64,000 nucleotides of DNA from Myxocyprinus asiaticus (lineage: Eukaryota; Chordata; Actinopteri; Cypriniformes; Catostomidae): positions 42,056,501-42,120,500 of the forward strand of contig NC_059365.1 in assembly GCF_019703515.2 (NCBI RefSeq), given 5' to 3'. Below the pieces are notes generated by a model. That model was not told the origin of the DNA, did not search any database, and was given only the letters and a program-made list of their open reading frames with translations. Below, piece after piece: positions 42,928 to 54,336 of the stretch; position 1 is the first letter of the stretch; each line of letters opens with the position of its first letter. The position numbers and the translations under genes are program-made.

Positions 42928-43795
42928 CATGTGAGGCATCTATTTCTCAAACTAGAGACTCTGATGTACTTATTCTCTTGTTTAGTTGTATCTGGGTGTA
43001 GAGCCGAGGAGGGCGGGGCCGGGCTGGAATGAGACACACCCGGTCCCCAATCAGCCTGATGGGGCGCGCGAGGGATAAAGGCGGCCGGGGACGACTGTTT
43101 GAGAGAGAGAATTGCAGGCAGCTGTACTGTGTGGTTTTTTGGTTGTGTGTTTGTTTAAATTGTTTATTAAATTATTATTTATATTACTAAGGCGGTTCTC
43201 GCCTCCTCCTTTCCACTGAACCCTCTTACACTGGGCCTTCCACATATCTTTCTGTCCTTGTTAGAGCCAGTTGTCTTTTGTCTTTTGACTGTAGTGTACA
43301 CCTTTGCCTTCAGTTTTTGGCGATTTTAAGCATTGTATAGCCTTCATTCCTCAAAACAATAACTGACTGACGAGTTTCTAGAGAAAGCTGTTTCTTTTTG
43401 CCTTTTTTGACCTAATATTGACCTTAAGACATGCCAGTCTATTGCATACTGTGGCAACTCAAAAACAAACACAAAGACAATGTTAAGCTCCATTTAATGA
43501 ACCAAACAGCTTTCAGCAGTGTTTGATATAATGGCAAGTGATTTTCTAGTACCAAATTAACAATTTAGCATGATTACTCAAGGACAAGGTGTTGGAGTGG
43601 TAACTGCTAGAAATGGGGCCTGTCTAGATTTGATCAAAAACTGACTTTTTTTCAAATAGTGATGGTGCTTTTTTACATCAGTAATGTCCTGACTATACTT
43701 TGTGATCAGTTGAATGCCACTTTGGTAAATTAAAGTACCAATTTCCTTCAGAAACAGCCAAATCTGTACATTATTCCAAACTTTTGGCCGCAAGT
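42926..43795 (-). mobile_element. Tc1 element, 5' half, carrying a solo LTR
   Basis: The right end 'cattattccaaacttttggcc' (43770-43790) is the same terminus as at 54720. 42926-42990 and 43236-43320 match 55316-55460 of that element, across the start of the transposase gene. The left part is lost at the (TA)n. A solo LTR is inserted at 42997-43230. Confidence 0.7.
42992..43235 (+). mobile_element. Solo LTR with 5-bp target duplication
   Basis: The LTR runs from TGTAGAGCCGAGGAGG (42997) to CCCTCTTACA (43230), 234 bp, flanked by CTGGG at 42992-42996 and 43231-43235. The related Tc1 copy at 55370-55400 shows the uninterrupted site. It contains GGATAAAGGCGGCC (43073-43086), a TATA-like box. It belongs to the LTR family at 27294, 28068 and 35193. 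Such solo LTRs arise by recombination between two LTRs of a complete insertion. Confidence 0.85.
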
Positions 43796-43813
43796 ATATA
43801 TACAGTATATATT

Positions 43814-45104
43814 CAGTTGTGGCCAAAAATATTGGCACCCTTGGTAAATATGAGCAAAGAAAGCTGTGGGGGAAGAAAAAAAAAAAAAAGCAAAAATCTG
43901 CATTGTTTATCCTTTTGATCTTTCATTCAAAAAATTCACAAAAATCTAACTTTTAATTGAAGTAAAATAATTGAAAGAGGGGAAATATCTCATTATTAAA
44001 TAAATATTTTTCTCCAAAACACATTGGCCACAATTATTGGCACCCCTAGAAATTCTTATGAGTAAAATATATATAAGTGTATTGCCATTCATATTTTACA
44101 TTATTTAATGCACCTGGGTGACTAGGAACATGAAATTGTTCAGCCATGACTTCCTGTTTCACAGGGGTATAAATATGAGGTAACACACAGGCAACATTCC
44201 CTTAATCATCAATCACAGTGGGTTAGACTAAAGAATATAATTCTGATGCGTGGCAAAAGGTTGTTGAGCTTCACAAAATGGGAAGTGGCTATAAGAAAAT
44301 AGCCAAAAGCATTGAAAATGCCCATTTCCACCATAAGGGCAATAATTAACAAGTTCCAATCAACTGGAGATCTTAAGAATTGGCCTGGAAAAGGACGTGT
44401 GTCTATATTGTCTCCACGCACAGTGAGTAGGATGGTTCAAGTGGCCAAAGAATCTCCAAGGATCACAGCTGGAGAACTGCAGAAATTAGTTGGGTCTTGG
44501 GGTCAGAGCGTGTCAAAAAATATCAGACATCACCTACATCACCACAAATTGTTTGGGAGGGTTTCAAGAAAAAAAAGCCTCTGCTCTCATCCAACAACAA
44601 ACTCAAGCTTCAAATGCGACTGGGTTCTATGGTCAGATAAATAAAAAAATAAGAGCTTTTTGGCAGCAAACACCAGAGATGGGTTTGGTGCACACAGAGA
44701 TGAAGAAGTACCCAATGCCCATGGTTAAATGTGGTGATGGATCTTTAATGTTGTGGGGCTGTTTTTCTGCCAGAGGTCCTGGACATTTTGTTTGGATGCA
44801 TGGCATCATGGACTCTATCAAATACCAACAGATAAAAAATCAAAACCTGGCTGTCTCTGCCAGAAAGCTAACAATGGGTCCTGGTTGGATCTTCCAGCAG
44901 GACAGTGATCCAAAACAAACATCAAAATCAACACAAAAATGCTTCACTGACCACAAAATCAAGGTTCTGCCATGGTCATCCCAGTCTCTTGACATGAACC
45001 CCATAGAAAATTTGTGGGGTGAACTGAAGAGGAGAGTCCACCAACATGGACCTTCTATATGGAGGAATGGTCTCCGATCCCTTGCCAGGTGTTCTCCAAA
45101 AACA

Positions 45105-45106
<2 letters not shown>
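43814..45106 (+). mobile_element. Tc1-type transposon, 3'-truncated at (TA)n
   Basis: The left terminus CAGTTGTGGCCAAAAATATT follows TATATT at 43813. About 490 bp of 5' region precede the transposase. The 3' end of the gene and the right terminus are replaced by a (TA)n tract at 45107. Confidence 0.8.
44251..45106 (+). pseudogene. Tc1-like transposase, DD34E, frameshifted and truncated
   Basis: The N-terminal part (44312-44644) has the helix-turn-helix 'PISTIRAIINKFQSTGDLKNW' region and basic PGKGRVSILSPRTVSRMV. The frame then shifts. The catalytic part (to about 45106) has 'CGDGSLMLWGCFSARGPGHF', FQQDSDPKQTSKST (second Asp) and SLDMNPIENLWGELKRR (Glu). I count 34 residues between that Asp and the Glu, so it is DD34E. 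The first Asp is in the damaged 'VLWSDK' zone. The last 30 or so residues are lost at the TA tract. Confidence 0.8.

Positions 45107-45140
<34 letters not shown>
45107..45140. repeat. (TA)n at the truncated Tc1 end
   Basis: A TA tract joins the broken transposase to the first copy of the 1.75-kb repeat. An open frame running through all three is a chimera of unrelated sequences. Confidence 0.9.
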
Positions 45141-45143
<3 letters not shown>

Positions 45144-46887
45144 AACAGACCCCACATTTCACTTTGTCTTTGGTCTACTACATTCAAATTTATTTGGAAT
45201 GCTTGTCCAACCGTGTCCTACCTGACTAACTGCACTTACAGTCTGTGCCAGATCCTGGTCATGCATCCTGTCTCTTCAGCTAAAATCCTGATCATTCCAA
45301 CTATTCACTGCAGTCTGCCTGACGTCCTGCAACGCCATGACTATCCTGACCATACCTCAACTGTGAATGCCCTAAATATTTGCACAAATGCACATTCGAA
45401 TTTTATAGAAAAATATCCCAATTTGGCAGTCAGAAATTATTGTTTTTATACTATATACCATTCCGTGGGGGAAAAAAAATTACAAATGAGATCTTTATAC
45501 TTTCAAAAAAAATTAATTATAGATCTAATGGAGAGAAAATTGAGACAAGGCACAGGGAAAACTGCACAAGTTGTGAAACGGTCCTTATTATCGTTCATGG
45601 CGGCAGCTTTTCAGTCTCCACCAGGCATAGGCATCTCAGTAATAACGTGTGTTACAAGATGTAGTGTAATTCAAACATCTTTATTAAATATCTCCTGATT
45701 AAACTGCATTAACAATAGTAGCACCTGTAGAGTCAAACATGCACTCTTTCTCTGCTTTCCTTTCATCTCTTGAGAGAGTGCATGTTCCCCTCATTAAAGT
45801 TCAAGCAGCAACAAGTGAAAAATAAACTATTAATACAATCATCCAACTAAATGTGAAAAGACAGGGAAGGAATTTATAAATATAATAATTCTTTATAAAA
45901 TATTAAGATACCATAATATAATGTATTAAAAAATAATGCAAAAATTAGTAACCTCAGCCGTCTTGTGAACATGCATACTGCTGCTAAACAGAAGCGATTA
46001 TTTATAGTTAAAAAGTATTTACATATTGATATTTTTCGCACCAAAAGCGATTGTTTCACTTTATATGACATTCATTTATCCACTGGAGTCATATGGATGA
46101 TGTTTATGCTGACTGTTTGTGCTTTTTGGAGCATCAAAAATCGTGTTACCATCCACTTCCATTATAAGGACCTACTGGGCTGAGATATTTTTTCTATTTT
46201 TCTTCAAATGTGTTCTGCTGAAGAAAGGTAGTCATACACATCTGGGACGGCATGAGGGTGAGTAAATGATGAGAGAATTGTAATTTTTGGGTGAACTAAC
46301 GCTTTAACAGTGACAGTGTGCAGAAAGCTTGCATATAACCAGTTATGACAGAGATCCTGATAAAAGGTGAAATGATCGGTATCAGGATCAGTACCGGCCG
46401 ATCAGGTGACAAGAAGTTCAGTGATTGGTATCGGCTGTAAAAATCCTGATCGGAGCATCCCTAATAAACACAAAGCGGACTGTAGTAAAATGACATAATT
46501 TTAATATAACTATAATTGCATATTTTTGCTGGATTGTGACATAAATCATGAATTAGGGCATTTTATGTTTTTGATTAACTTAAGTAAATAAGTGTATTAA
46601 TGAAACATTTATAACATGCAAGTTACAATGCTCATTATTTGGCAAGTATTGGATGGAAGTTGCCCTTTTTACTGCATATAAATTATTTATAATGCATTTG
46701 TAAACAACATATTAGTCATTAATGAACCCCTTTATAATCTCTTCACAAAGAGAACATTAATGTAAAGTGTTACCAATTTCATGTGTCTCTTCTAGAGTTT
46801 CAGAAAAGATCTCAACAATGTTACAAACTGAGAATGCAATCAAAAGTCAGAGATATTAATATGAACTGAAATATTTGTCATCAAACT
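45141..46887. repeat. 1.75-kb repeat, copy A
   Basis: Near-identical to 49547-52356 without the 1.06-kb insertion in that copy; differences are scattered single bases. It contains an Angel-like segment ('gggtgagtaaatgatgagag', 46255-46305) and a 'gatcggtatcaggatcagtaccggccgatc' palindromic stretch (46373-46402). It has no supported gene; frames of 94 and 72 codons lack domains. It could be a transposable element of unknown class or one half of a local duplication. Confidence 0.75.
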
Positions 46888-46924
46888 TGGGGGGCCTCCA
46901 GGAATAGGGTTGGGAACCACTGAG

Positions 46925-47215
46925 CTAGACTGTAAGGTGTGTGAAAAGTGCCCGATAAGACCACATCTATGGCTAGTGCAACAGGAAGTGTGGGGTGAAA
47001 TGTCACCTGAGTATCTGAACAAACTGACAGCTAGAATGCCAACGATCTGCAAAGCTGGCATTGCTGCATGTGGAGGATTGTTTGATGAGAACTCTTTGAA
47101 GTAGTTTAAGTTTTTTTCAAATTGTAATAGTAATTTTTCATGTTATTAATGTCCTGACTATACATTGTGATCAGGTGAAAGCCACTTTTTGAATAAAAGT
47201 ACCAATTTCTTTCCA
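46925..47215 (+). pseudogene. Tc1 transposase C-terminal fragment
   Basis: 'KVCEKCPIRPHLWLVQQEVWGEMSPEYLNKLTARMPTICKA' and the following 'aagttttttcaaattgtaat...tgtcctgactatacattgtgatcag' correspond to the end of the transposase and right flank of the element at 54720-55460, in inverse orientation. The catalytic region is absent. Confidence 0.7.
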
Positions 47216-47219
47216 TTTT

Positions 47220-48060
47220 ATCTTGACAACCATTTGGCACATAAACATAATTATTTTATTATTTAGAAAGCTGAGACCTTCCTCTTTACTTCAGTGCATA
47301 AAACTTAAAATGTGATTCTGGGTCAGTGCGTCTCAAAATGATGGCCTCAAACCTAAAACTCATCAATGGTTATAGTAATGCTTACCTTAAAAAGCACCAC
47401 TTGAAAACCAAAAAATCCTTGTTATAAACCAATGCAGTGAATTTTCTGTGAGCAGATGCTCTAATGGGCCAATTAACACAGAACAGGCCTGCAAAGGTTC
47501 CTAGAGTTTTTTCTTAATATCTTTAATTCAGTTTACTTCCTCCCATTTTTGTCTTCACAGAGGGTCGAGTGACAGCTTTGAGAAAATCCTTGTGAGGGTT
47601 TTTTAATTTTAGATAGAAAGGGAGATTTGTTTATTGATCTCCCAGGAGAAACGCAGTTATAACTGGCAGATAAACTTAGAGTCTGGAGATTTTTACTCGT
47701 CAGGGATTGGAAAGTCTGTTGTGTCAGACTTTATGGTTATTCCAATTGTTCCTCATATCACATTGAGAGATAAAGCACCAGTATTTTAGTTAGTGTGTGT
47801 TTTTAGACAAATCTTTTATCAATAACTCAAATTAAAATTTACTAGGGCCACTTTGTCACAATTGCAATAATTTCAACACTACTGGACAAAGACACAGTCA
47901 GTATTGATAAAATAATCTGTACGTCAGCTTGGCTGAAATGAACACTAAACCCTGTGAGCGTTCATATTGATTTTGGTGTTATTATCCCTATGAATCTGTC
48001 CAGTCTCATTGACTGAGTTCTGTTATAATAGCTACAGATTTCCAATGTATTACTACAATT
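47220..48060. other. Unassigned, apparently single-copy DNA
   Basis: No gene or recurring repeat. 47465-47770 has balanced composition and could be a conserved non-coding element (inference). Confidence 0.35.
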
Positions 48061-48153
48061 ACACTTTTAAAGAGATACTGTGGATTGCGCCTACTAGTTT
48101 CTTATTAGAAACTGACCCCTGCCAAAAGCATTAGGAAGTATTGCTTTGAGCTC

Positions 48154-49099
48154 TTGCCTTTAGTGCTAAAAGGGGCGTTCGATAGATGTTTGATGGCGGC
48201 GGATGCGTTTATTAGTACACATGCCTACAGTATACCTCCAGACGTGGACCGTTTGAAAGAGGCCATTCCCCAGCCACTGCCAGTGCTCCTGGCCATGGAG
48301 GCCGTCCCCCTGCCGCTGCCAGCGTCCTCAGACATGGAGGCCTCTCCCCTGCTGCTGCCAGTACCCTCGGCCATGAAGGCCCTTCCCCTGCCGCTGCCAG
48401 CTTCCTTGGCCATGGAGACTCTTCCCCTGCTGCTGCCAGCACCCTCGGCCGCAACCAACGCTCAGCCTGACCACTGCTCACGTCTGTCCAGTCAGATCCC
48501 TATCCAGCGGCTGCCCACGTCCAGTCAGACCCCGTCCAGTGGCCGCTGCCCAGTCTGCTGACCCCTGTCCAGTGGCTGCCGGCCAGTCTGCTGACCCCTG
48601 TCCAGCGGCTGCCATGGCCCTCACCATCTACGTGGTGGCCTCCAATGACCTCACCTTCTACCCTTCTGTCCAAGTCCCGGTGGTCACTCCCCAGTCTGTC
48701 CAGCCCTCAGTGGCCACTCCCCAGTCTGTCCAGCCCTCAGTGGTAACTCCCCAGTCTGTCCAGCCCTCAGTGGCCACTCCCCAGTCTGTCCAGCCCTCAG
48801 TGGCCACTCTCCAGTCTGTCCAGTCCTCGGCAGCCGCTCCCAAGTCTGTCCAACCCGCAGCGGCCGCCCACCAGTCTGTCCAGCCCGCAGTGTCCACTCA
48901 CCAGTCTGACCAGTCCTTCATGGCTGCCGCCCATGCCCTGCCTGTCCTTGCTACCCTCTTCTCCAACCTCGTTCTCTTCCTCAGGCCTCCTCCCAGGCAT
49001 CCGGACCCCACTCCCTACCTAGTTCCACATCCCTGGCTGCCAGACTCTGTCCCCACACTGAGGCCTCTTCCCAGGCCGCCAGAACCCGCCACTAACTAG
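48154..49099 (+). pseudogene. Open region encoding two peptide-repeat arrays, function unknown
   Basis: The first frame (48154-48561, 135 codons) contains four 39-bp units, 13 residues of the form 'AMEALPLPLPASS' (48294-48450). The second frame (48539-49099, 186 codons) contains about eight 30-bp units, 10 residues of the form 'TPQSVQPSVA' (48673-48915), then a proline-rich end (PPPRHPDPTPYLVPHP). The frames overlap by 23 bp, so one shift separates them. There is no enzymatic domain, signal peptide or membrane segment. The downstream LTR-like sequence suggests a decayed retroelement, but this is unproven. Confidence 0.45.
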
Positions 49100-49432
49100 C
49101 CCCATTGCCATGACATCGCCAATTACTCCTATCAGCTCATCAGCCATGTCACCTGTCTCTCGTTACCTCTCCCTATATTAGCTTCCCGCATGTATAGTCC
49201 TGTGCTCGATTGTTTTGATGGTTTGTCGGTTTGTCGGTCTGTTCCTTAATCTGACGGTTTGCCTATTAAGTCTTCGGCAGCTTCTAGCATTATACTAGTT
49301 CTGTTTTTAGTTCACCTTTTTCTCCATTTTTTTTTTATTTTGTTTTATTTTTTATTTTTATTTAATAAAGCATTTTAGTTCCATCTCTGCATTTGGTTCC
49401 TTCATCTCTGCAACACTACTATGACAGAAACA
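49100..49432 (+). repeat. LTR-like or 3'-UTR-like sequence after the repeat ORF
   Basis: GCCATGACATCGCCAATTAC near 49108 and CACTACTATGACA at 49418-49430 give possible TG...CA ends. The region holds 'ccctatattagcttcccgc' (TATA-like) and AATAAAGC at 49362 (poly(A) signal), the order expected in an LTR. No second copy lies in the window, so the assignment is tentative. Confidence 0.4.
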
Positions 49433-49546
49433 CCTATTTCACTTTGTATTCTAAACATTTTACTTCACACTATTTTTTTTCTTTAGAATAATGTGCACAA
49501 TAAGACAAGAAGCATGTATTAATAATTTAATTAACTTTAAAAATAA

Positions 49547-50969
49547 CAAACAGACCCCACATTTCACTTTGTCTTCAGTCAACTACCTTCAAATTTATTT
49601 TGAATGCTTGTCCAACCATATCCTACCTTACTAACTGCAGTTACAGTCTGTGCCAGATCCTGGTCATGCAACCTTTCTCTTCAGCTAAAATTCTGATCAT
49701 TTCAACTATTCACTGCAGTCTGCCTGACGCCCTGCAACGCCATGACTATCCTGACCATACCTCAACTGTGAATGCCCTAAATATTTGCACAAATGCACAT
49801 TCAAATTTTATAGAAAAATATCCCAATTTGGCAGTCAGAAATTATAGTTTTTATACTATATACCATTCCTTGGGGAAGAAAAATGACAAATGAGATCTCT
49901 GTACTTTCAATTTTTTTTTTAATTATAGATCTAATGGAGAGAAAATTGAGACAAGGCAAAGGGAAAACTGCACAAGTTGTGCAAACGGTCCTTATTATCG
50001 TTCATGGTGGCAGCTTTTCAGTCTCCGCCAGGCATAGGCATCTCAGTAATAACGTGTGTTACAAGATGTAGTGTAATTCAAACATCTTTATTAAATATCT
50101 CCTGATTAAACGGCATTAACAATATTAGTACCTGTAGAGTCAAACATGCACTCTTTCTCTGCTTTCCTTTCATCTCTTGAGAGAGTGAATGTTCCCCTCA
50201 TTAAAGTTCAAGCAGCAACAAGTGAAAAATAAACTATTAATACAATCATCCAACTAAATGTGAAAAGACAGGGAAGGAATTTATAAATATAATAATTCTT
50301 TATATACAACAGTTAGTTCTGGTCCTCGAATCTGATGAGACGAGAGACGATCAATGAGCACTGATGGTCTGACACCATCAGCACTCGGACACTTCACTGT
50401 GTGTATCACTCCGCTTGTGTTCGTGCCATTCTAAACTAAAGTGTAAGAGCAGTGCATATGTGTTAAGGGCTACTGTAGGCTATGTGTCTCTTTTTACATC
50501 TATTTATTTTACATTACATATATTAGCCAGCAGGTAGTGGCAAAAGATCATTTTTGTGTGTAATATGAGCCAGTTGGTAACGTGGAGGGAATCCGCGTCA
50601 GCCACTGTTTACATACAACACTCCGTAATCGCTTGTATCACTACTAAAGCTAGGAAATAGCTTTAAACAGCTTTAAACAAACATTCAGCATTACAGCTCA
50701 TCACAGCTGAGAGACACAACAGACTGATTAATTACACAAACTGAAGGCACTTACCTCTTATCAGACTTTCCACATTGGAGTGGACACACTGTTTAAAATG
50801 GCGGAGGACATTGCGGTTTCTATAGTGAAAGACTCTTGCGCACCGGCTACCACGAAATAGGGAGAATTACCCCCGCTTGGACAGATGTTTTTCCACTGAG
50901 AAAGCTGATCTTCAGAAAGCTGACAGCATCTCTGCTTGGGAGTGGCAACAGGTGATCGCACATGCTCCG

Positions 50970-51016
<47 letters not shown>

Positions 51017-52356
51017 TCCATCCTTGTTTTTCCAATAGCTTGTTAGAAACAGCACAAGCCATGATACTATTTCTGAAGTGACATTTTTGAACTAGCAACG
51101 GCAGATTCTGATCCGCCGCGTAAGAAAGTAGTTCCATACATAAATGCATTTTTTATGACCGTACTCAGTTTTTCCTAATTTTTTAAAATGTACTTGTTCA
51201 TTGAACTGTTGTATATAAGCAATATCACAATCGTGCTGTATGGCCCTAAATCAGCACTGCTGTGATTACCTACGGCACTCGGCCTGCGGCTTCGTGCCTG
51301 CAGCCAAATCACAGCAGTGCTGATGTAGGGCCATATCACACTCTTGCTCGTGTGATATTGCTTAAATACAATATTAAGATACCATAATATAATGTATTAA
51401 AAATAATGCTAAAATTTGTAACCTAGGCCTCTCGTGAACATGCATATGCTGCTAAACGGAAGCGATTATTTATAGTTAAAAAGTATTTAAATATTGATCT
51501 TTTTCACACCAAAAGCGATTGTTTCACTTTATATGACATTCATTTATCCACTGGAGTCATATGGATGATGTTTATGCTGACTGTTTGTGCTTTTTGGAGC
51601 ATCAAAAATCGTGTTACCATCCACTTCCATTATAAGGACCTACTGGGCTGAGATATTTTTTCTATTTTTCTTCAAATGTGTTCTGCTGAAGAAAGGTAGT
51701 CATACACATCTGGGATGGCATGAGGGTGAGTAAATGATGAGAGAATTGTAATTTTTGGGTGAACTAACCCTTTAACAGTGACAGTGTGCAGAAAGCTTGC
51801 ATATAACCAGTTATGACAGAGATCCTGATAAAAGGTGAAATGATCGGTATCAGGATCAGTACCGGCCGATCAGGTGACAAGAAGATCGGTGATTGGTATC
51901 GGCTGTAAAAATCCTGATCGGAGCATCCCTAATAAACACAAAGCGGACTGTAGTAAAATGACATAATTTTAATATAACTATAATTGCATATTTTTGCTGG
52001 ATTGTGACATAAATCATGAATTAGGGCATTTTATGTTTTTGATTAACTTAAGTAAATAAGTGTATTAATGAAACATTTATAACATGCAAGTTAAAATGCT
52101 CATTATTTGGCAAGTACTGGATGGAAGTTGCCCTTTTTACTGCATATAAATTATTTATAATGCATTTGTAAACAACATATTAGTCATTAATGAACCCCTT
52201 TATAATCTCTTCACAAAGAGAACATTAATGTAAAGTGTTACCAATTTCATGTGTCTCTTCTAGAGTTTCAGAAAAGATCTCAACAATGTTACAAACTGAG
52301 AGTGCAATCAAAAGTCAGAGATATTAATATGAACTGAAACATTTGTCATCAAACTC
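49547..52356. repeat. 1.75-kb repeat, copy B, with insertion
   Basis: Same sequence and orientation as copy A at 45141-46887, but interrupted between 50304 and 51371 by the element described separately. Both copies end at 'atttgtcatcaaact', after which flanks differ. Confidence 0.75.
50304..51371. mobile_element. 1.06-kb insertion with 6-bp direct repeats and a large terminal hairpin
   Basis: Copy A gives the approximate empty site. The inserted DNA (50310-51365) is flanked by ATACAA at 50304-50309 and 51366-51371. Its right end (about 51214-51364) is a long imperfect palindrome: 'taagcaatatcaca...atggccctaaatcagcactgctgtgatt' against 'aatcacagcagtgctgatgtagggccat...tgtgatattgctta'. The left end starts CAGTTAGTTCTGGTCCTCGA. 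A (TC)n-(CA)n microsatellite lies at 50970-51016. It has no transposase; superfamily unknown. Confidence 0.65.
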
Positions 52357-52737
52357 TTCCAAGACCAAATTGTCTGAGCTATGCTATCCACATTAATTGT
52401 ATAGATCTATACTATTACAGTTTGCCAGAAATTGTCCTATTTTATTTATTTTTTTATCCAAAGGAATTTAATGAGACACTTGAGACAAAGTTGATATTTA
52501 AATAAAAGATTACCGAGAGCACCATACGTTTTCTGAGCTATGAAAGAGCAACCTCTGAGCAATAACATTTTCCTCTAAACAAAATCAACGTGTACAGTGT
52601 GAGGAAGTAAAAAAGTCTGGACCACTAGGATCTTAAGAATGTACAATCTGTATTTATATGGTAACACAATAAAGCTGTATTTTGTATTAATATTAGTTTA
52701 CTATAACTTGGATAAGTTTATATAATAACAATAATAC

Positions 52738-53568
52738 AATATAGCTGCAAGCAGCAATACTGGGGTCAAGCCAATTATCGGCAGCATGAGCAGCGAAAGA
52801 AGCATCGTGACACATTTTAAGTTAGAATTCTGATGAATGGTGCAGGAGTTAAAGATAAAATAACTAACATCTATGGCCATGTTTCTCAAGATACACTACT
52901 GTTCTATTTGCGTGTACTAGTTGCACATTAAAATCTCTATCATCGGCAGAACAAAAGTGCTTGCTCTTTTGGCTATTAGTACATTGATAAAGAGCGTTTA
53001 CTCAAGGTTTACTCAAGGTTGTGCAAAGGGTGTTTCGTGCAACATTGCACAGTATACATTGTTTTGTGTATTCTCAAGCACTTTGTAGGAGTCAGTTTTT
53101 ACATCCATAGAGTTATATGCAATACATTTATAGACATCTATGCAATATTTAGTTTAATCCAATTTAAACTAAAAAAAAAAAAAGTTTTGATTATTTTCAT
53201 GACACTAACTTAATTGAAAACAATTTGTCTAATTGATTTAAATATTTCAAGCAAGCACATTTAGCCATTGTTTACTACAGGGCATCCAGAATTCACAGAA
53301 TTTTGTCTCTAGGACTTACAGTTCAAAAGTTATTAGCGTAAGCATGAGTGAAATTTTGACCTGTTGGTGGCGCTAAAGGGTTTGTGTTACAGACTCCAAA
53401 TTTGCTGTGGTTTCAGAATGTCCTCTAGCTGTGTGCAAAATTTCATAACTTACCTGCGAACGGTTCTATGGGCTGCCATAGACTCCCATGGCAGAAAAAA
53501 AAAAAAAGAATAATAAGAACACTAATGATTACAATAGGGGTCTTCACCCTTTCAGGGCTTGACCCCTA
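52738..53568. repeat. 'agctgcaagcagc' interspersed repeat, internally decayed
   Basis: The left end is ATAGCTGCAAGCAGCAATAC plus 'ggggtcaagcc', and the right end CAGGGCTTGACCCCTAATTA. GGGGTCAAGCC is therefore inverted at the two ends. The interior has 'acctgttggtggcgctaaag' and 'atgggctgccatagactccc'. I recognise it as a widespread teleost repeat style but cannot class it. Confidence 0.45.
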
Positions 53569-53569
53569 A

Positions 53570-54335
53570 TTATAATAAAATAATAAATTCATATTTAGAC
53601 ATGAGTTATACATAATGAAAAATAAATACAAAGTAAATGAACCATAAAAGTAATCATCAATATTGAATGCAATGAGAGTGAAGTCTTACCTCACTAGATG
53701 GATTAACAAACAACTGTGCCTCTGTTATTTTGGGCATCTGTTATAATTCTCCTTCCAAAATATGGCTAGAAAATAGTGACAGGAGGTTAAAGTGACTCAC
53801 AGCACATGGACGTCATCCCGTCAAAACAGGTTATTTTTAGAGGACATTATGTCTTTTTGCTTTATCCTTGATTTCTTGTTGTGAGGTAAAATAATTGAGT
53901 GATATTAGAAAAATAATTATAGACAATAATAGGAACTAATTTGCTTTTTGACCTTCCCAGTTAAATAGCACCTTAGCGAGAAATTGAGTGCTGAAGAATG
54001 GCTTTAAGTAGGAAATGTTTAATTACACACTGTGGGCATTAATTTGCCATTGAAGCTTATTACGTCAAGAACTGCTCAACTGCCTCAGTGCTCGGACACA
54101 AATGAGACTAACAAAAGACTGTTCTTATTCACCTTGACATATTAAATGACTGTGCACTGAAAAGGACTCAATCAAAAGGACATGTCCTGGGGGTTAGTGA
54201 AATGGATTTGTACTGTATCTCATGTTTAGTTTAAACTTTGTGCTGCGCTACCTTCTAAATGACTCAAAAAAATGAGTTTTACTCTTCTGTTCTGTTACTT
54301 TTGACCAAAATATTTTTTTTCCAATGTAATAAAAC
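53570..54335. other. Unassigned, apparently single-copy AT-rich DNA
   Basis: No repeat words recur elsewhere in the window. 53690-54200 contains homeodomain-like AT words ('gtttaattacacac', 'cattaatttgccatt') and no long open frame. It is a candidate conserved non-coding element by inference only. Confidence 0.35.
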
Positions 54336-54336
54336 T

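Noticed and set aside
44490..45698. A 402-codon open frame, the longest in the window
   Set aside because: It joins a Tc1 transposase, a (TA)n tract read as Ile-Tyr repeats, and the 1.75-kb repeat. It is a chimera of three unrelated sequences, not a gene.
50780..50830. CpG-rich 'aaatggcggaggacattgcgg' as a gene promoter
   Set aside because: It lies inside the 1.06-kb inserted repeat, with no adjacent coding sequence.
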